Below, one piece after another: positions 51,910 to 60,066 of a DNA stretch of 64,000 nt (positions within the stretch are counted from its first letter, which is position 1; every line of letters begins with the position of its first letter). This DNA is from Chitinivibrionales bacterium (GTDB lineage: Bacteria > Fibrobacterota > Chitinivibrionia > Chitinivibrionales > FEN-1185), in contig DATJAL010000049.1 of NCBI GenBank assembly GCA_035516255.1, forward strand, positions 32,860 through 96,859. The letters run 5' to 3'. A program made the position numbers and the translations under genes. Under the pieces are notes generated by a model. It worked only from the letters and a program-made list of their open reading frames with translations, was not told the origin of the DNA and searched no databases.

Positions 51910-54900
51910 TTATTCCTTGATGCTGTTTGACAGCGTCGTATGGAGCAGGGCCACCTCATCCCCGCTTTTGCGCAGTTTCTCGCTGAACACTTCCAGGAGA
52001 TTATACGCGATTTCCGGCATATCCAAAAGAATTCTCTTAAGGGCACTCCGCTGGATCACCCACAGTTCGCAGTCTTCGTTGGCCAATGCCGAGGCCGACC
52101 GCGGCGCCTGGTTGAACAGGCCGATCTCGCCGTAGGTCTCGCCCCTGCGCACTATAGATAAAATACTTTTTACATTGTTCTTTACCTTAACAATTTTTAA
52201 GCTTCCCTTGGCCACGATGTAGAGGTGGTCGGAAAGCTCTCCTTCCCGGGAGATGAGCGTCCCTTTTTGATAGGAGAGCCGCTGGGTTATTTCGGCCAGT
52301 TCCATGAGTTTTTCGGCGGGAACATTGCCGAACAGCGGCGTTTTCTTTAGGGACATGACCCGCTCCAGCAATTCAAAAGCATCTATGGTCATAGTGTTCG
52401 ACATTGCCTCCGGCGAAAGCAGCTGTGCCGCGGCCTTCGCAGCATATGAGTGGTGATCCTTCCGTATCTTTTCCAGCGTTTCCTTTTCTTTGGTGATGAG
52501 CCGCTCCCGATCAGCCATGTTCCGGAGCACATTCAAGGCGCACATGCTTATCAATCGGTTTGACGAGCGCACGAAATAGCCGATGTCCGGTTCGCCCCCC
52601 TCTTCGATGGTGAAAAACCCCTTCCCTGTTTTCGCGAGCTTTTCCCACGGGTCCCTGCGAAGGATGGGGGTTATCAGCATGGTGATGTGGTGCGGGCCGA
52701 AATTATCGAGCAGCTCGATCAGGTTGAACCGCTGCGTGCTTTCACTGACGTCAAGGTCCCGCCTCCCGGCCACCATCACGCCCTTCGGGTCAAGCAGCGT
52801 CGCGACGTCGAGCGCCCATTCGCACACTCTTGAAAGGTGCTCCCGCAGCGCATCTTCGAGAAAAATCATCCCGTCGTTTCCGGGCGCCTCCCGGTCCTTC
52901 TTTTGCAGCAGCGACCAGGCGACGCAGTCCCGATAGACTTGTTCGAGTTCCCTGAGGACCCATGACGAGAGAACCGACGTTGTTTCAGGGGAGAGTGGAT
53001 ACCCCTTGAGCCCTTCGGCACTTGATTCGATGACGACGCGCAGGGCATGGATGCACTCCACAATCATCCGTTTTGTGTCCGCACCGCGCAGATATTCCGT
53101 GATCGCGGTGATGGCCGCCGCGCCCTGTTGTTGCAACACGCGCCCCGCCGCGGCGATGTGCCTTCGCGAAAGACCCTCAACGACGCGCAGGGTGGCGCAC
53201 TGTGTTTTTTTTGATGCCGAGGAGAAAATGATTTCAACGCTTTTGATAAACACCTGCAGCGACGAAGACTGCAGGTTTGCGAGCAAGGTCTCCTCCCATC
53301 CCTCGGGCTTCAGCGCGGCCACGAGATACAAACCGGCCGAACGCCGGTTGGCGTTCTTCACCGAAAGCAAATAACCGAGATAGGCGAGCACATTCTCCCG
53401 CTCTGGGTCGTCGCCCGTTTGCCACAAATAAACGGCCGCTTCGATCTGTACACGAGGGTTGCTTTCAAAGAACATGGACTTTACCGTGGAATACAGCCGG
53501 CCCTTCCAGTCGGCATCCACAGCGTTGAGCGAGAACAACGCGTTCGCACGCACCCTTGGATTCTCGTCCCTGAGCATTTTTTCAATCATCGGCTGCACAT
53601 CGCCGCTGCCGGAAAACGATGCCAGGGAACGGGCGATCATCTCTCTCACGGTGCGACCCGGCTCGTTATCATAGATGCTGCAGAGAATTTTAAAGGCCTG
53701 CTTGGATCCTTCACGCGAGAGAATCTTGACCGCCAAGCTGCGGACATCGCCGTCGTTCGAGGAGGAATATTCTTTGATTAAAGATAATATTTTTTGGTCA
53801 TGGCGACTACCGATTTCTGCTATAATCTCATCGGGGATGTGACGAGCGGACGGTTGCGGTATCAGCGCTTCGGTATACGTCTTTCGTATCATCGCAACCG
53901 CGAACACCATGGCGCATGATGCAAGGGAAATCATCAGCAGAATGACGGAAACGTTGGGTTCTGCGGCCATGAGAAGCAGCCCGGTGAGCATGATGGCGGA
54001 CGGTTTGACCATGCCGTCGAGGAACGTTTTGGCCCGGCCGCGTTTTTCCTTTGGAATCACGGCAAAAAACATCTGGTATACGGGTGAAAAGGCATTTTCA
54101 AAAACGACATACCGCAGGAACTGAAAAATGATGAACCCCGAAAAAAGCGCCATCCGGGATCCACCGAGCACGCTTAGGGCAAGCATCACCAGTGATCCGA
54201 GGAGAAGCGTGACGGGCAGAAGGTAAAAAATCCTGGTGAAGCCCCATTTGGCGATGACGCCGGGCATGGCGAACTGCAGCCCCCCGATGATGACAACGGA
54301 ATAAACCAAATAAAAGGTGAATTGAAATGAAGCGAGTGAATTCGACGTGGTAAACCATAACGCGCTTTTTTTCCAGAACAGGTAGTCTTGGAAAAAAATT
54401 GCAATAAATACCAGAAAATAGAGAATGGCGATGAGCCGTATCAACCTGTTCGAGAGAACGCCCAGGATGCCGGCAAAAATGCCTTTTCCTTCTGCCTGTT
54501 CTCTCATCGGGACTTCTTTTTTAATGAATTTTATCCAGTATCTCGCGGTGATTTTTCTGGACAGAACGAATGCCACGCAATACGCTGCCGCCCACAGACC
54601 GATGATCATTTCCGCATCAACCGCCACCAGCAGCAGCCGCGCACCGCAGGCACCGCACAAGCCGCCGACAAATCCCCAGGCCGCGATTTTCGGGAACCCT
54701 CTTTTCGCTTCGTCGGTGGTGTAGATGTCGTTTGCCATGGTCCAGAAGGTGAGAAACAAGGTTGTCTTGGAGAGATACGATACCGGGTAGATGAGGAGTA
54801 TCCAGAAGGAAACCGCTTCTAGGTTTTCCTTCCCGACCACAATAAAAAGCACGCAATAGCAGAAAAGGATCCCCGCGACAGCAAGCAGCTGGGCGGAGAG

Positions 54901-55116
54901 CAGTTTTCCCCGGTTGACGCGGTCGATGTTGCTGAAAAACAGCGCGGGCAGAAAAAAAAGCAGCATGCCGTTGATGAAAAAAAGTTTACCGAGGACGGCC
55001 GCCCCGGCAACGGTCACGGCCATCGAAAGGCTCACGGTTTCGCCGACGATAGCGCCGCCGAACAGAAACAGGAGAAGAAATGACAAGAGCCTGAACCGGA
55101 GGTTTTGTTCTGCCAT
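51910..55116 (-). CDS. Multi-domain carrier-like membrane protein with HEAT repeats and cyclic-nucleotide-binding domain
   Basis: The 1068 residues combine three parts. Residues ~1-420 have about 12 membrane helices in a layout like the NTP:NDP exchange (Tlc/NTT) or MFS carriers (FFINGMLLFFLPALFFSNID, GGLCGACGARLLLVAV, PKEKRGRAKTFLDGMVKPS). Residues ~430-740 are HEAT-like repeats (DVRSLAVKILSREGSKQAF, DENPRVRANALFSLNAVD, SNPRVQIEAAVYLWQTGDD). The last ~145 residues are a cyclic-nucleotide-binding domain with GETYGEIGLFNQAPRSASA as the phosphate-binding cassette. A carrier controlled by a nucleotide through a cytosolic scaffold is a reasonable reading. It lies 44 bases upstream of the importer operon. 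No strong ribosome site precedes the ATG. Confidence 0.78.
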   Translation of the reverse strand: MAEQNLRFRLLSFLLLFLFGGAIVGETVSLSMAVTVAGAAVLGKLFFINGMLLFFLPALFFSNIDRVNRGKLLSAQLLAVAGILFCYCVLFIVVGKENLEAVSFWILLIYPVSYLSKTTLFLTFWTMANDIYTTDEAKRGFPKIAAWGFVGGLCGACGARLLLVAVDAEMIIGLWAAAYCVAFVLSRKITARYWIKFIKKEVPMREQAEGKGIFAGILGVLSNRLIRLIAILYFLVFIAIFFQDYLFWKKSALWFTTSNSLASFQFTFYLVYSVVIIGGLQFAMPGVIAKWGFTRIFYLLPVTLLLGSLVMLALSVLGGSRMALFSGFIIFQFLRYVVFENAFSPVYQMFFAVIPKEKRGRAKTFLDGMVKPSAIMLTGLLLMAAEPNVSVILLMISLASCAMVFAVAMIRKTYTEALIPQPSARHIPDEIIAEIGSRHDQKILSLIKEYSSSNDGDVRSLAVKILSREGSKQAFKILCSIYDNEPGRTVREMIARSLASFSGSGDVQPMIEKMLRDENPRVRANALFSLNAVDADWKGRLYSTVKSMFFESNPRVQIEAAVYLWQTGDDPERENVLAYLGYLLSVKNANRRSAGLYLVAALKPEGWEETLLANLQSSSLQVFIKSVEIIFSSASKKTQCATLRVVEGLSRRHIAAAGRVLQQQGAAAITAITEYLRGADTKRMIVECIHALRVVIESSAEGLKGYPLSPETTSVLSSWVLRELEQVYRDCVAWSLLQKKDREAPGNDGMIFLEDALREHLSRVCEWALDVATLLDPKGVMVAGRRDLDVSESTQRFNLIELLDNFGPHHITMLITPILRRDPWEKLAKTGKGFFTIEEGGEPDIGYFVRSSNRLISMCALNVLRNMADRERLITKEKETLEKIRKDHHSYAAKAAAQLLSPEAMSNTMTIDAFELLERVMSLKKTPLFGNVPAEKLMELAEITQRLSYQKGTLISREGELSDHLYIVAKGSLKIVKVKNNVKSILSIVRRGETYGEIGLFNQAPRSASALANEDCELWVIQRSALKRILLDMPEIAYNLLEVFSEKLRKSGDEVALLHTTLSNSIKE

Positions 55117-55130
55117 AGTTGTAAAATAAG

Positions 55131-55165
55131 AAAGCGGATGATAGCATCGCTATCATCCGCTTTTT
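55131..55165 (-). terminator. Bidirectional intrinsic terminator
   Basis: A perfect 12-base stem, GCGGATGATAGC (55134-55145) with its complement at 55149-55160, has a 3-base loop and is extended by AAA/TTT on both sides. Read leftward it ends the outer-membrane protein gene that stops at 55200. It sits only 15 bases before the next ATG (55116), so that gene must rely on read-through or a promoter very close by. Confidence 0.88.
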
Positions 55166-55199
55166 GCTAATGAAGAAACAAGCAACGCCGACGCCAGCT

Positions 55200-56459
55200 T
55201 CAGAAGCTGTACGTAAGCGTGATTCTGTCCATGACGTGGTGCTGCGGCGCGCTTATCAGGTTTGTCCACGTGTAAAAGATATTTTCGGCAAGCACACCAT
55301 CTATCCTGAAACGGTTTTCAATATTGACGCCCACCCCAACGGCCGCGAAATCGTCGTCCGAGCCGTCGGCCTCCGGGTTCTGCTCCCAGTGCCCGTTTTC
55401 ACCGCCGTCTGAGACATAAAGCAATTTCTTATTAACGCCGATTCTTAATACGAGCCAGTCCCATACGACGTTTCTTTCAAGGCCGGCGCCTATGCGGCCA
55501 CCGATACCTGTGGGCATGGAGTCTTTTACATATCCATTAACTTTTGAATAATTTTTTTCTTCAACAAGTCCTTCAATCCCCGTCCAGAAAAAGCCTTTGT
55601 CGATATTGATGTTGACGCCAAGGCCCAGCGAATAATTCATTTGGGAAAATCCCTCAAGCCCAATCCTTTCAATGGAAAGATGGGGGACAAAATCTCCATT
55701 AAGCGCGGTGAGCGCGGAAAAAAGACGAATATCCCCTTTAAAGTACAAATCATTTTTCGCGATGTTTTCGTTGGTGTCGACGAGAGGACTATTCGTTCCT
55801 GTCTGGCGGGCTATTGTTCCTATTCCGGTAAGTGAAGCAAAATCGAATGAAACCTCAAGATTCATCGATTTTGCTATGGGCCAGTTAATCCCCACGTTTG
55901 CTTTGTAGACGCTGGTTTCGTAATTGGTGTCATTTATGTTTTGTCTTTGAAAAGCCAGATAAGTTCCCACCCCGATCATTGCCCCATTTTGCAGCGCATA
56001 TCCCAACATGAGGTCTATTTTTCCCACCGGCGCAACCAAATCACGCCTGTTGGTGCCGAAAGCCATTTGGAAATCGCTGGAACCCGGGTCAAGATAATTA
56101 AGCAATGGATCATATCGGTTCAAGATAAGACCAAAAGAAAGCAGCGGATACTGGTTTCCGGATTCGGAAGATTGGTTGAGCGAATACGAAAGAATGGTGC
56201 CGCCATAGGGTTTTTGCGGCTCCTTGTTATTAAGGCGAAGTGCGGCGAGCGCGCCGGTGTCCGTGCTGTCGGGAAGATACACGCCGAGCGAACCAATTAT
56301 CATATTTGGATAATAATTGATATTGGCCGGATTCCGGAAAATGCTCACGTCATCCATGAAAAAATTATCGTTCCCGCCCATGGTGAGCACTCTCGCGTCA
56401 GTTGCATAACTGCTGACAAAGAACCCCGCAAGGAGCACCGCACACATGAATTTCTTCAT
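55200..56459 (-). CDS. Outer-membrane beta-barrel protein
   Basis: This 419-residue exported protein starts at an ATG with GGAGG upstream and a signal peptide (MKKFMCAVLLAGFFVSSYA). After the start, RVLTMGGNDNFFMDDVSIFR and NPANINYY resemble the N-terminal plug-like segment of PorV/FadL-type barrels. The rest is alternating strands (YKANVGINWPIAKSMNLEVS, NYSLGLGVNINIDKGFFW, GGRIGAGLERNVVWDWLVLR) and the chain ends in TLTYSF, with the terminal Phe of BamA substrates. Function unknown; PorV-like proteins shuttle type 9 cargo in related phyla, which would fit the VIT protein at the left end. It precedes the terminator. Confidence 0.72.
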   Translation of the reverse strand: MKKFMCAVLLAGFFVSSYATDARVLTMGGNDNFFMDDVSIFRNPANINYYPNMIIGSLGVYLPDSTDTGALAALRLNNKEPQKPYGGTILSYSLNQSSESGNQYPLLSFGLILNRYDPLLNYLDPGSSDFQMAFGTNRRDLVAPVGKIDLMLGYALQNGAMIGVGTYLAFQRQNINDTNYETSVYKANVGINWPIAKSMNLEVSFDFASLTGIGTIARQTGTNSPLVDTNENIAKNDLYFKGDIRLFSALTALNGDFVPHLSIERIGLEGFSQMNYSLGLGVNINIDKGFFWTGIEGLVEEKNYSKVNGYVKDSMPTGIGGRIGAGLERNVVWDWLVLRIGVNKKLLYVSDGGENGHWEQNPEADGSDDDFAAVGVGVNIENRFRIDGVLAENIFYTWTNLISAPQHHVMDRITLTYSF

Positions 56460-56543
56460 ATCATATCCTCCATAGAAAAAGGGCTACGGCAGAAAAAAGG
56501 CTACGGCTTTATTATATGCTTCCGGATTTTTACTGTCAAGACC

Positions 56544-57848
56544 CTACTGCGAGAACGCGAACGGATACTCGACCTCGGTAATGTCACCGGGCTTGTCGAT
56601 TTTCTCAAAGACCCACCGTTTGATCTTGTCGACAACTTCCTGCTCAAGCTGCGGATCGCTCATGGTGGATTCGAGCACCTGGCAGAAAATGACCTTCCCG
56701 AATTCGTCGATGGCGAATTTGCAGGTGATCTTGCCCTTGAGACCCGGTTTTTCACGCAGGCGCTTGTTGTACGCATACCGCAGCGCGGCAAGGTTCTGCA
56801 TGACCACGCGCATGATGCTCGCCCTACTTCTGCCGCCTGTCAATGCGCCGCCCTTCACGAATTTGGGCTCGGACACGGTAAGGCTGCCGCGCTTCTTAAG
56901 GGATAGGCTGCTTTCGCCTTCACCGCCGAGGAGCCCGCCGATAAGGTCATCAACGCCCGAGAACCCGCTGCCGCCGCCGAAGCCGCTCCCATAACCGGCG
57001 CCGAATCCGATTCCCGCAGCGCCCTTTCTGCCGACGCCGCCTGAGCCGCCGGCCTTCAACCCGCCCAATCCGGATAAGATTCCGTCAATTCCCGTGGCAA
57101 AACCGCCTTTGCCAAAGATATCGGCGCTGGCAACGGCCTTGCCGGTGATTTTTCCGGAAATGATTCCGAGAACGCCCTTCTGGGTCACGCGCGCGCGAGG
57201 ATCGCCGCCGCCGCCGAATTTACCGCCGGCGCCCTTTTTATCAGATTCTTTCTTGAGCGTTTTCTTATCGCTCTCCAGCTTTTTCTCCTCTTCTTTCTTC
57301 ATTTTTTCTTCTTCTTCTTTTTTCTTTTTCTGGTCCTCAAGGGTCGCATCGACATCGCCCTTCACGAACTTGGCGACGCGCTCCTCAGGGATCTTCTCGA
57401 AGAAGTCGGTGGCGACCTGAACTACCTTAACGGTGCTCATCCACACGCCCGTGACAAGGCCAAGGATCATGCAAACAATAAGAAGGTTCCTTAGCTTGGC
57501 ATCCCGTTCGATATGGAAAATATCGGGCCGCTTGCCGAGCACCTGCGCATATTCAGGATCGGTGAGCGTGCGGCCGTAGACTTCCTCGCCTTCTTCGGCA
57601 GCGGCGGCCGCAGGAGCAACCGGCGCACCCAAAGCCACCAGCTCGATTTCGGCGCCAATGGCCTCAAACTGCTGCTTGAGACGCATCGCCTCGTTTTCCT
57701 CAGCTTCTTTTCGGATGCATACTGGTTTCTGCGTAATAACGCCCCGTACCACATCCGCTGTCGTGCCTGACCACCGGGCTACTTCCTCGGCGATTCTTTC
57801 GGCACGTTGGATATCTGTGCATTTTTTGATTAATACTTTGTACTTCAC
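56544..57848 (-). CDS. AgmX/TonB-like energy transducer with L7/L12-like N-domain
   Basis: The 434 residues have four parts. Residues 1-72 look like the ribosomal L7/L12 C-terminal fold (KYKVLIKKCTDIQRAERIAE, AMRLKQQFEAIGAEIELV). A membrane helix lies at ~121-147 (NLLIVCMILGLVTGVWM). A Lys/Glu coil (170-205) leads to a Gly-rich region (206-310). The C-terminal ~95 residues are the AgmX/PglI TonB-like domain (VVMQNLAALRYAYNKRLREK, GKITCKFAIDEFGKVIFCQV). AgmX-type proteins transmit force from ExbB/ExbD motors, for example in gliding of myxobacteria. The GTG start is 2 bases after the ExbD stop, with GGGAGCA upstream. Confidence 0.82.
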   Translation of the reverse strand: MKYKVLIKKCTDIQRAERIAEEVARWSGTTADVVRGVITQKPVCIRKEAEENEAMRLKQQFEAIGAEIELVALGAPVAPAAAAAEEGEEVYGRTLTDPEYAQVLGKRPDIFHIERDAKLRNLLIVCMILGLVTGVWMSTVKVVQVATDFFEKIPEERVAKFVKGDVDATLEDQKKKKEEEEKMKKEEEKKLESDKKTLKKESDKKGAGGKFGGGGDPRARVTQKGVLGIISGKITGKAVASADIFGKGGFATGIDGILSGLGGLKAGGSGGVGRKGAAGIGFGAGYGSGFGGGSGFSGVDDLIGGLLGGEGESSLSLKKRGSLTVSEPKFVKGGALTGGRSRASIMRVVMQNLAALRYAYNKRLREKPGLKGKITCKFAIDEFGKVIFCQVLESTMSDPQLEQEVVDKIKRWVFEKIDKPGDITEVEYPFAFSQ

Positions 57849-57850
57849 AG

Positions 57851-58357
57851 CTACTGCTCCCTTTCCATAACTGCGAAATTCATGTTATTGTAACCCACTT
57901 TGCCGCAGGTATTCATGATTTTGAATAACACATCAAATTCCACGTTTTTATCCATTTGAATGATCACGTTCCCCTGGATTTTATTAAGCGCCCCCAGCTT
58001 CACCATCTGTTGCTCCTGAGCATAGGAGGCGTTCAATTTTTCCTCGAGCTTCGCCACGATAGGGTCAGGATTTTCCTGAGGAATTCTTCTCACGTCTTCG
58101 GTCGGCACTATTGGAACGTTGTCAACAAGGATCATGTCGTTCGTTGCCGCCACCTGGAGAAATATCTCCTTGGGTTTTGTAACGGCAACCGAGTTGGGAA
58201 GCACAAGATTATCTGCATTGGTGAGAATGCTTCCCTCGGATGAATAACTTTTCATGAGATAAATAACGACGATGGAAAAAAAGTCGATCAGGGAGGTTAC
58301 AATCAACCCCGTCGATTTCGGCGTCGTGTATTTGTTTCTTCCCCGCTGGATGGCCAT
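57851..58357 (-). CDS. ExbD/TolR-like motor protein 1
   Basis: This 168-residue protein has the ExbD plan: a short cytoplasmic start with basic residues, one membrane helix (LIVTSLIDFFSIVVIYLM) with the proton-path Asp in SLIDFF, and a periplasmic domain ending in GNVIIQMDKNVEFDVLFKIM. With ExbB/TolQ it forms a proton-driven stator that powers the TonB-like partner. It starts 1 base after the second ExbD gene and ends 2 bases before the AgmX-like gene, so the three are co-translated. Confidence 0.85.
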   Translation of the reverse strand: MAIQRGRNKYTTPKSTGLIVTSLIDFFSIVVIYLMKSYSSEGSILTNADNLVLPNSVAVTKPKEIFLQVAATNDMILVDNVPIVPTEDVRRIPQENPDPIVAKLEEKLNASYAQEQQMVKLGALNKIQGNVIIQMDKNVEFDVLFKIMNTCGKVGYNNMNFAVMEREQ

Positions 58358-58358
58358 A

Positions 58359-59171
58359 TTAACTCCTTAATTTTGAAATCGCAATGTTGGGAAACTCCGC
58401 CGCCCGCGCCACATCCATGAGCTGGACTATTTTGTCGTAGGCGACCTGGTTTTCCGCGGCCAAAATAATATCATTCGCGTCGCTGACGTCGGAATACCGC
58501 TGTTTGATTTTCATGAGCCTGTTTTTCATCTCATCGTAGGCAGACAGCGGGTGCAACGTGTACTGGTCAGGGGCCGTCACCACCACCATGCGGCGAGGAT
58601 TCGTAAGGATGTAAACCGTGTCGCCCACCTTGGCCGCCTTCAACGGATTGCCGGCGCCGTCGGTAAGCATTTCCCCGTTTTTGGTGTACAGGCAATTGAC
58701 AATATTCCGGTTCTCATCGGTAACGTACAGCATGATCTCCTGTCGTTCGTTAATGAGGAACGGTTTGCCTGTTTTCGGGTTCTTCACTTCTTTCTTGGGA
58801 TTTGACGGGTCATATTCTACGGAAACTTCCACGGTGCGGTCCTCGCGCGAAACGTATTTGTGAAATTCCCGGTAAAACATGCTGGGCAGAAAACCGCCTT
58901 TTGCGCCGAGGGTAACAACGGAGTCGGTGATGATCATGGTAAGCAGAAGCTTATCTGCATCCGTCTGCTCCGGAGCCACGGTCTGCTTGATGGACGGGCT
59001 GGACCCGCGGCCTTCAGGCAGCTTTAAATTGATAATGGAAATCTTGGCAAATTCCGCTGAAAGCATGAGCACCGGGACAAGCACTATTAAGAAATTAATA
59101 AACGGTTTTAAATCGATGGCTAAATCGTGACCGCCACCGTCGTCCGTCATTTTTGATGGTCTTTTTGCCAT
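58359..59171 (-). CDS. ExbD/TolR-like motor protein 2, long form
   Basis: This 270-residue protein has the ExbD signature at the start: DLAIDLKPFINFLIVLVPVL, with Asp-Leu-Lys-Pro-Phe-Ile before and inside the single helix. The periplasmic part is about 100 residues longer than usual and includes an unusual insert (VEYDPSNPKKEVKNPKTGKP, LYVTDENRNIVNCLYTKNGE). The end (ILAAENQVAYDKIVQLMDVA) is the normal closing unit. Two different ExbD copies beside one ExbB are typical of AgmX/gliding-type clusters. The insert may be the specific contact point in this lineage. Confidence 0.85.
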   Translation of the reverse strand: MAKRPSKMTDDGGGHDLAIDLKPFINFLIVLVPVLMLSAEFAKISIINLKLPEGRGSSPSIKQTVAPEQTDADKLLLTMIITDSVVTLGAKGGFLPSMFYREFHKYVSREDRTVEVSVEYDPSNPKKEVKNPKTGKPFLINERQEIMLYVTDENRNIVNCLYTKNGEMLTDGAGNPLKAAKVGDTVYILTNPRRMVVVTAPDQYTLHPLSAYDEMKNRLMKIKQRYSDVSDANDIILAAENQVAYDKIVQLMDVARAAEFPNIAISKLRS

Positions 59172-59260
59172 TGTACTTTATCCTGTTTTAAATGTGGATT
59201 AAATACTTTTCCCGTTACCCGGCGCTGGAAAATACAATTAAAGCTTCTTCGCACTATAAT

Positions 59261-59300
59261 AACGTTTAATTAACCGTAAACGTTACATCACCGTTAACGG
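59261..59300. promoter_or_regulatory. Inverted repeat and palindrome upstream of exbD genes
   Basis: AACGTTTA (59261-59268) and TAAACGTT (59277-59284) form a perfect inverted repeat with an 8-base spacer; the palindrome CCGTTAACGG (59291-59300) follows. Both lie in the 144-base gap between the ExbB and ExbD genes. They could be an operator or an RNA hairpin that sets the ExbB:ExbD ratio. There is no T tract. Confidence 0.35.
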
Positions 59301-59315
59301 AAAAACCTGTTTTCT

Positions 59316-59942
59316 TTATTCCTCAACAGCGTTGCTCAGCTTTGTGATCTTTTCATCCATGTCTTCAATGACCTTGTCCGCCTTGCCGCTCAAGATACCA
59401 TGCGCAAGAATGCACGGAACCGCGCAAAGCAGCCCCATGAGCGTTGCCGACATGGTGATACTGATACCGGAAGCCAGCTGCTGTGCTCTTTGCGCTGCGG
59501 GAGCGTTCGCGATGGCGTCAAAGCACTCCATCGTGCCATAAATGGTTCCGGTAAGACCGGTAAGCGTTGCAAGGTTGGCAAAGGTATTCAGAAGAAACAC
59601 GTTTCTCTTGATTTTGGGTCCTTCCGTAAGAAACAGTTCGTCAACAGCTTTTCTGATGACCTTGGGCCCTTTGGTGCGGTTCTGGAGAACGGTGAGCACG
59701 CCCTTTGCAAGAGGCGACTTCATCGTGAGGGCATACTTGATAGCGCGGTCATAATCACCGGCCTTCAGGTAATTGGAAATGCCCTTCATGAACGCGGCGC
59801 TTCCCATATCGCATTTGAGGAAGAGATACCAGAAGCGTTCGAGGAACAGGCCGAGAGCCGCAAAGAAAAGAACCAGAATGAGCCACATAACCAAACTGGC
59901 CGAAGACTGAAAGCCCAGCAACAAGAAATTGAACATTTGCAT
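59316..59942 (-). CDS. ExbB/TolQ/MotA-family motor protein
   Basis: This 208-residue membrane protein is the proton channel subunit: three membrane segments (SLVMWLILVLFFAALGLFLE, NVFLLNTFANLATLTGLTGT, TMSATLMGLLCAVPCILAHG) and the family's conserved Thr and Gly in LTGLTGTIYGT and SGISITMSATL. The ATG at 59942 is preferred because GGAAGGGG lies 8 bases before it; an ATG six codons earlier overlaps that ribosome site. It is in the same operon as the TPR gene upstream and the two ExbD genes downstream. Confidence 0.9.
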   Translation of the reverse strand: MQMFNFLLLGFQSSASLVMWLILVLFFAALGLFLERFWYLFLKCDMGSAAFMKGISNYLKAGDYDRAIKYALTMKSPLAKGVLTVLQNRTKGPKVIRKAVDELFLTEGPKIKRNVFLLNTFANLATLTGLTGTIYGTMECFDAIANAPAAQRAQQLASGISITMSATLMGLLCAVPCILAHGILSGKADKVIEDMDEKITKLSNAVEE

Positions 59943-60066
59943 AGGTTGAACCCCTTCCATTAAAGTGATATAAATAAAATAATGTTAAATTTGTAATAAT
60001 CAAAGTATATCAATAAAAACCGCTCGCTTTTTTCACTCCTTTCTTTTCCCGCTGAAGATTCATGCA

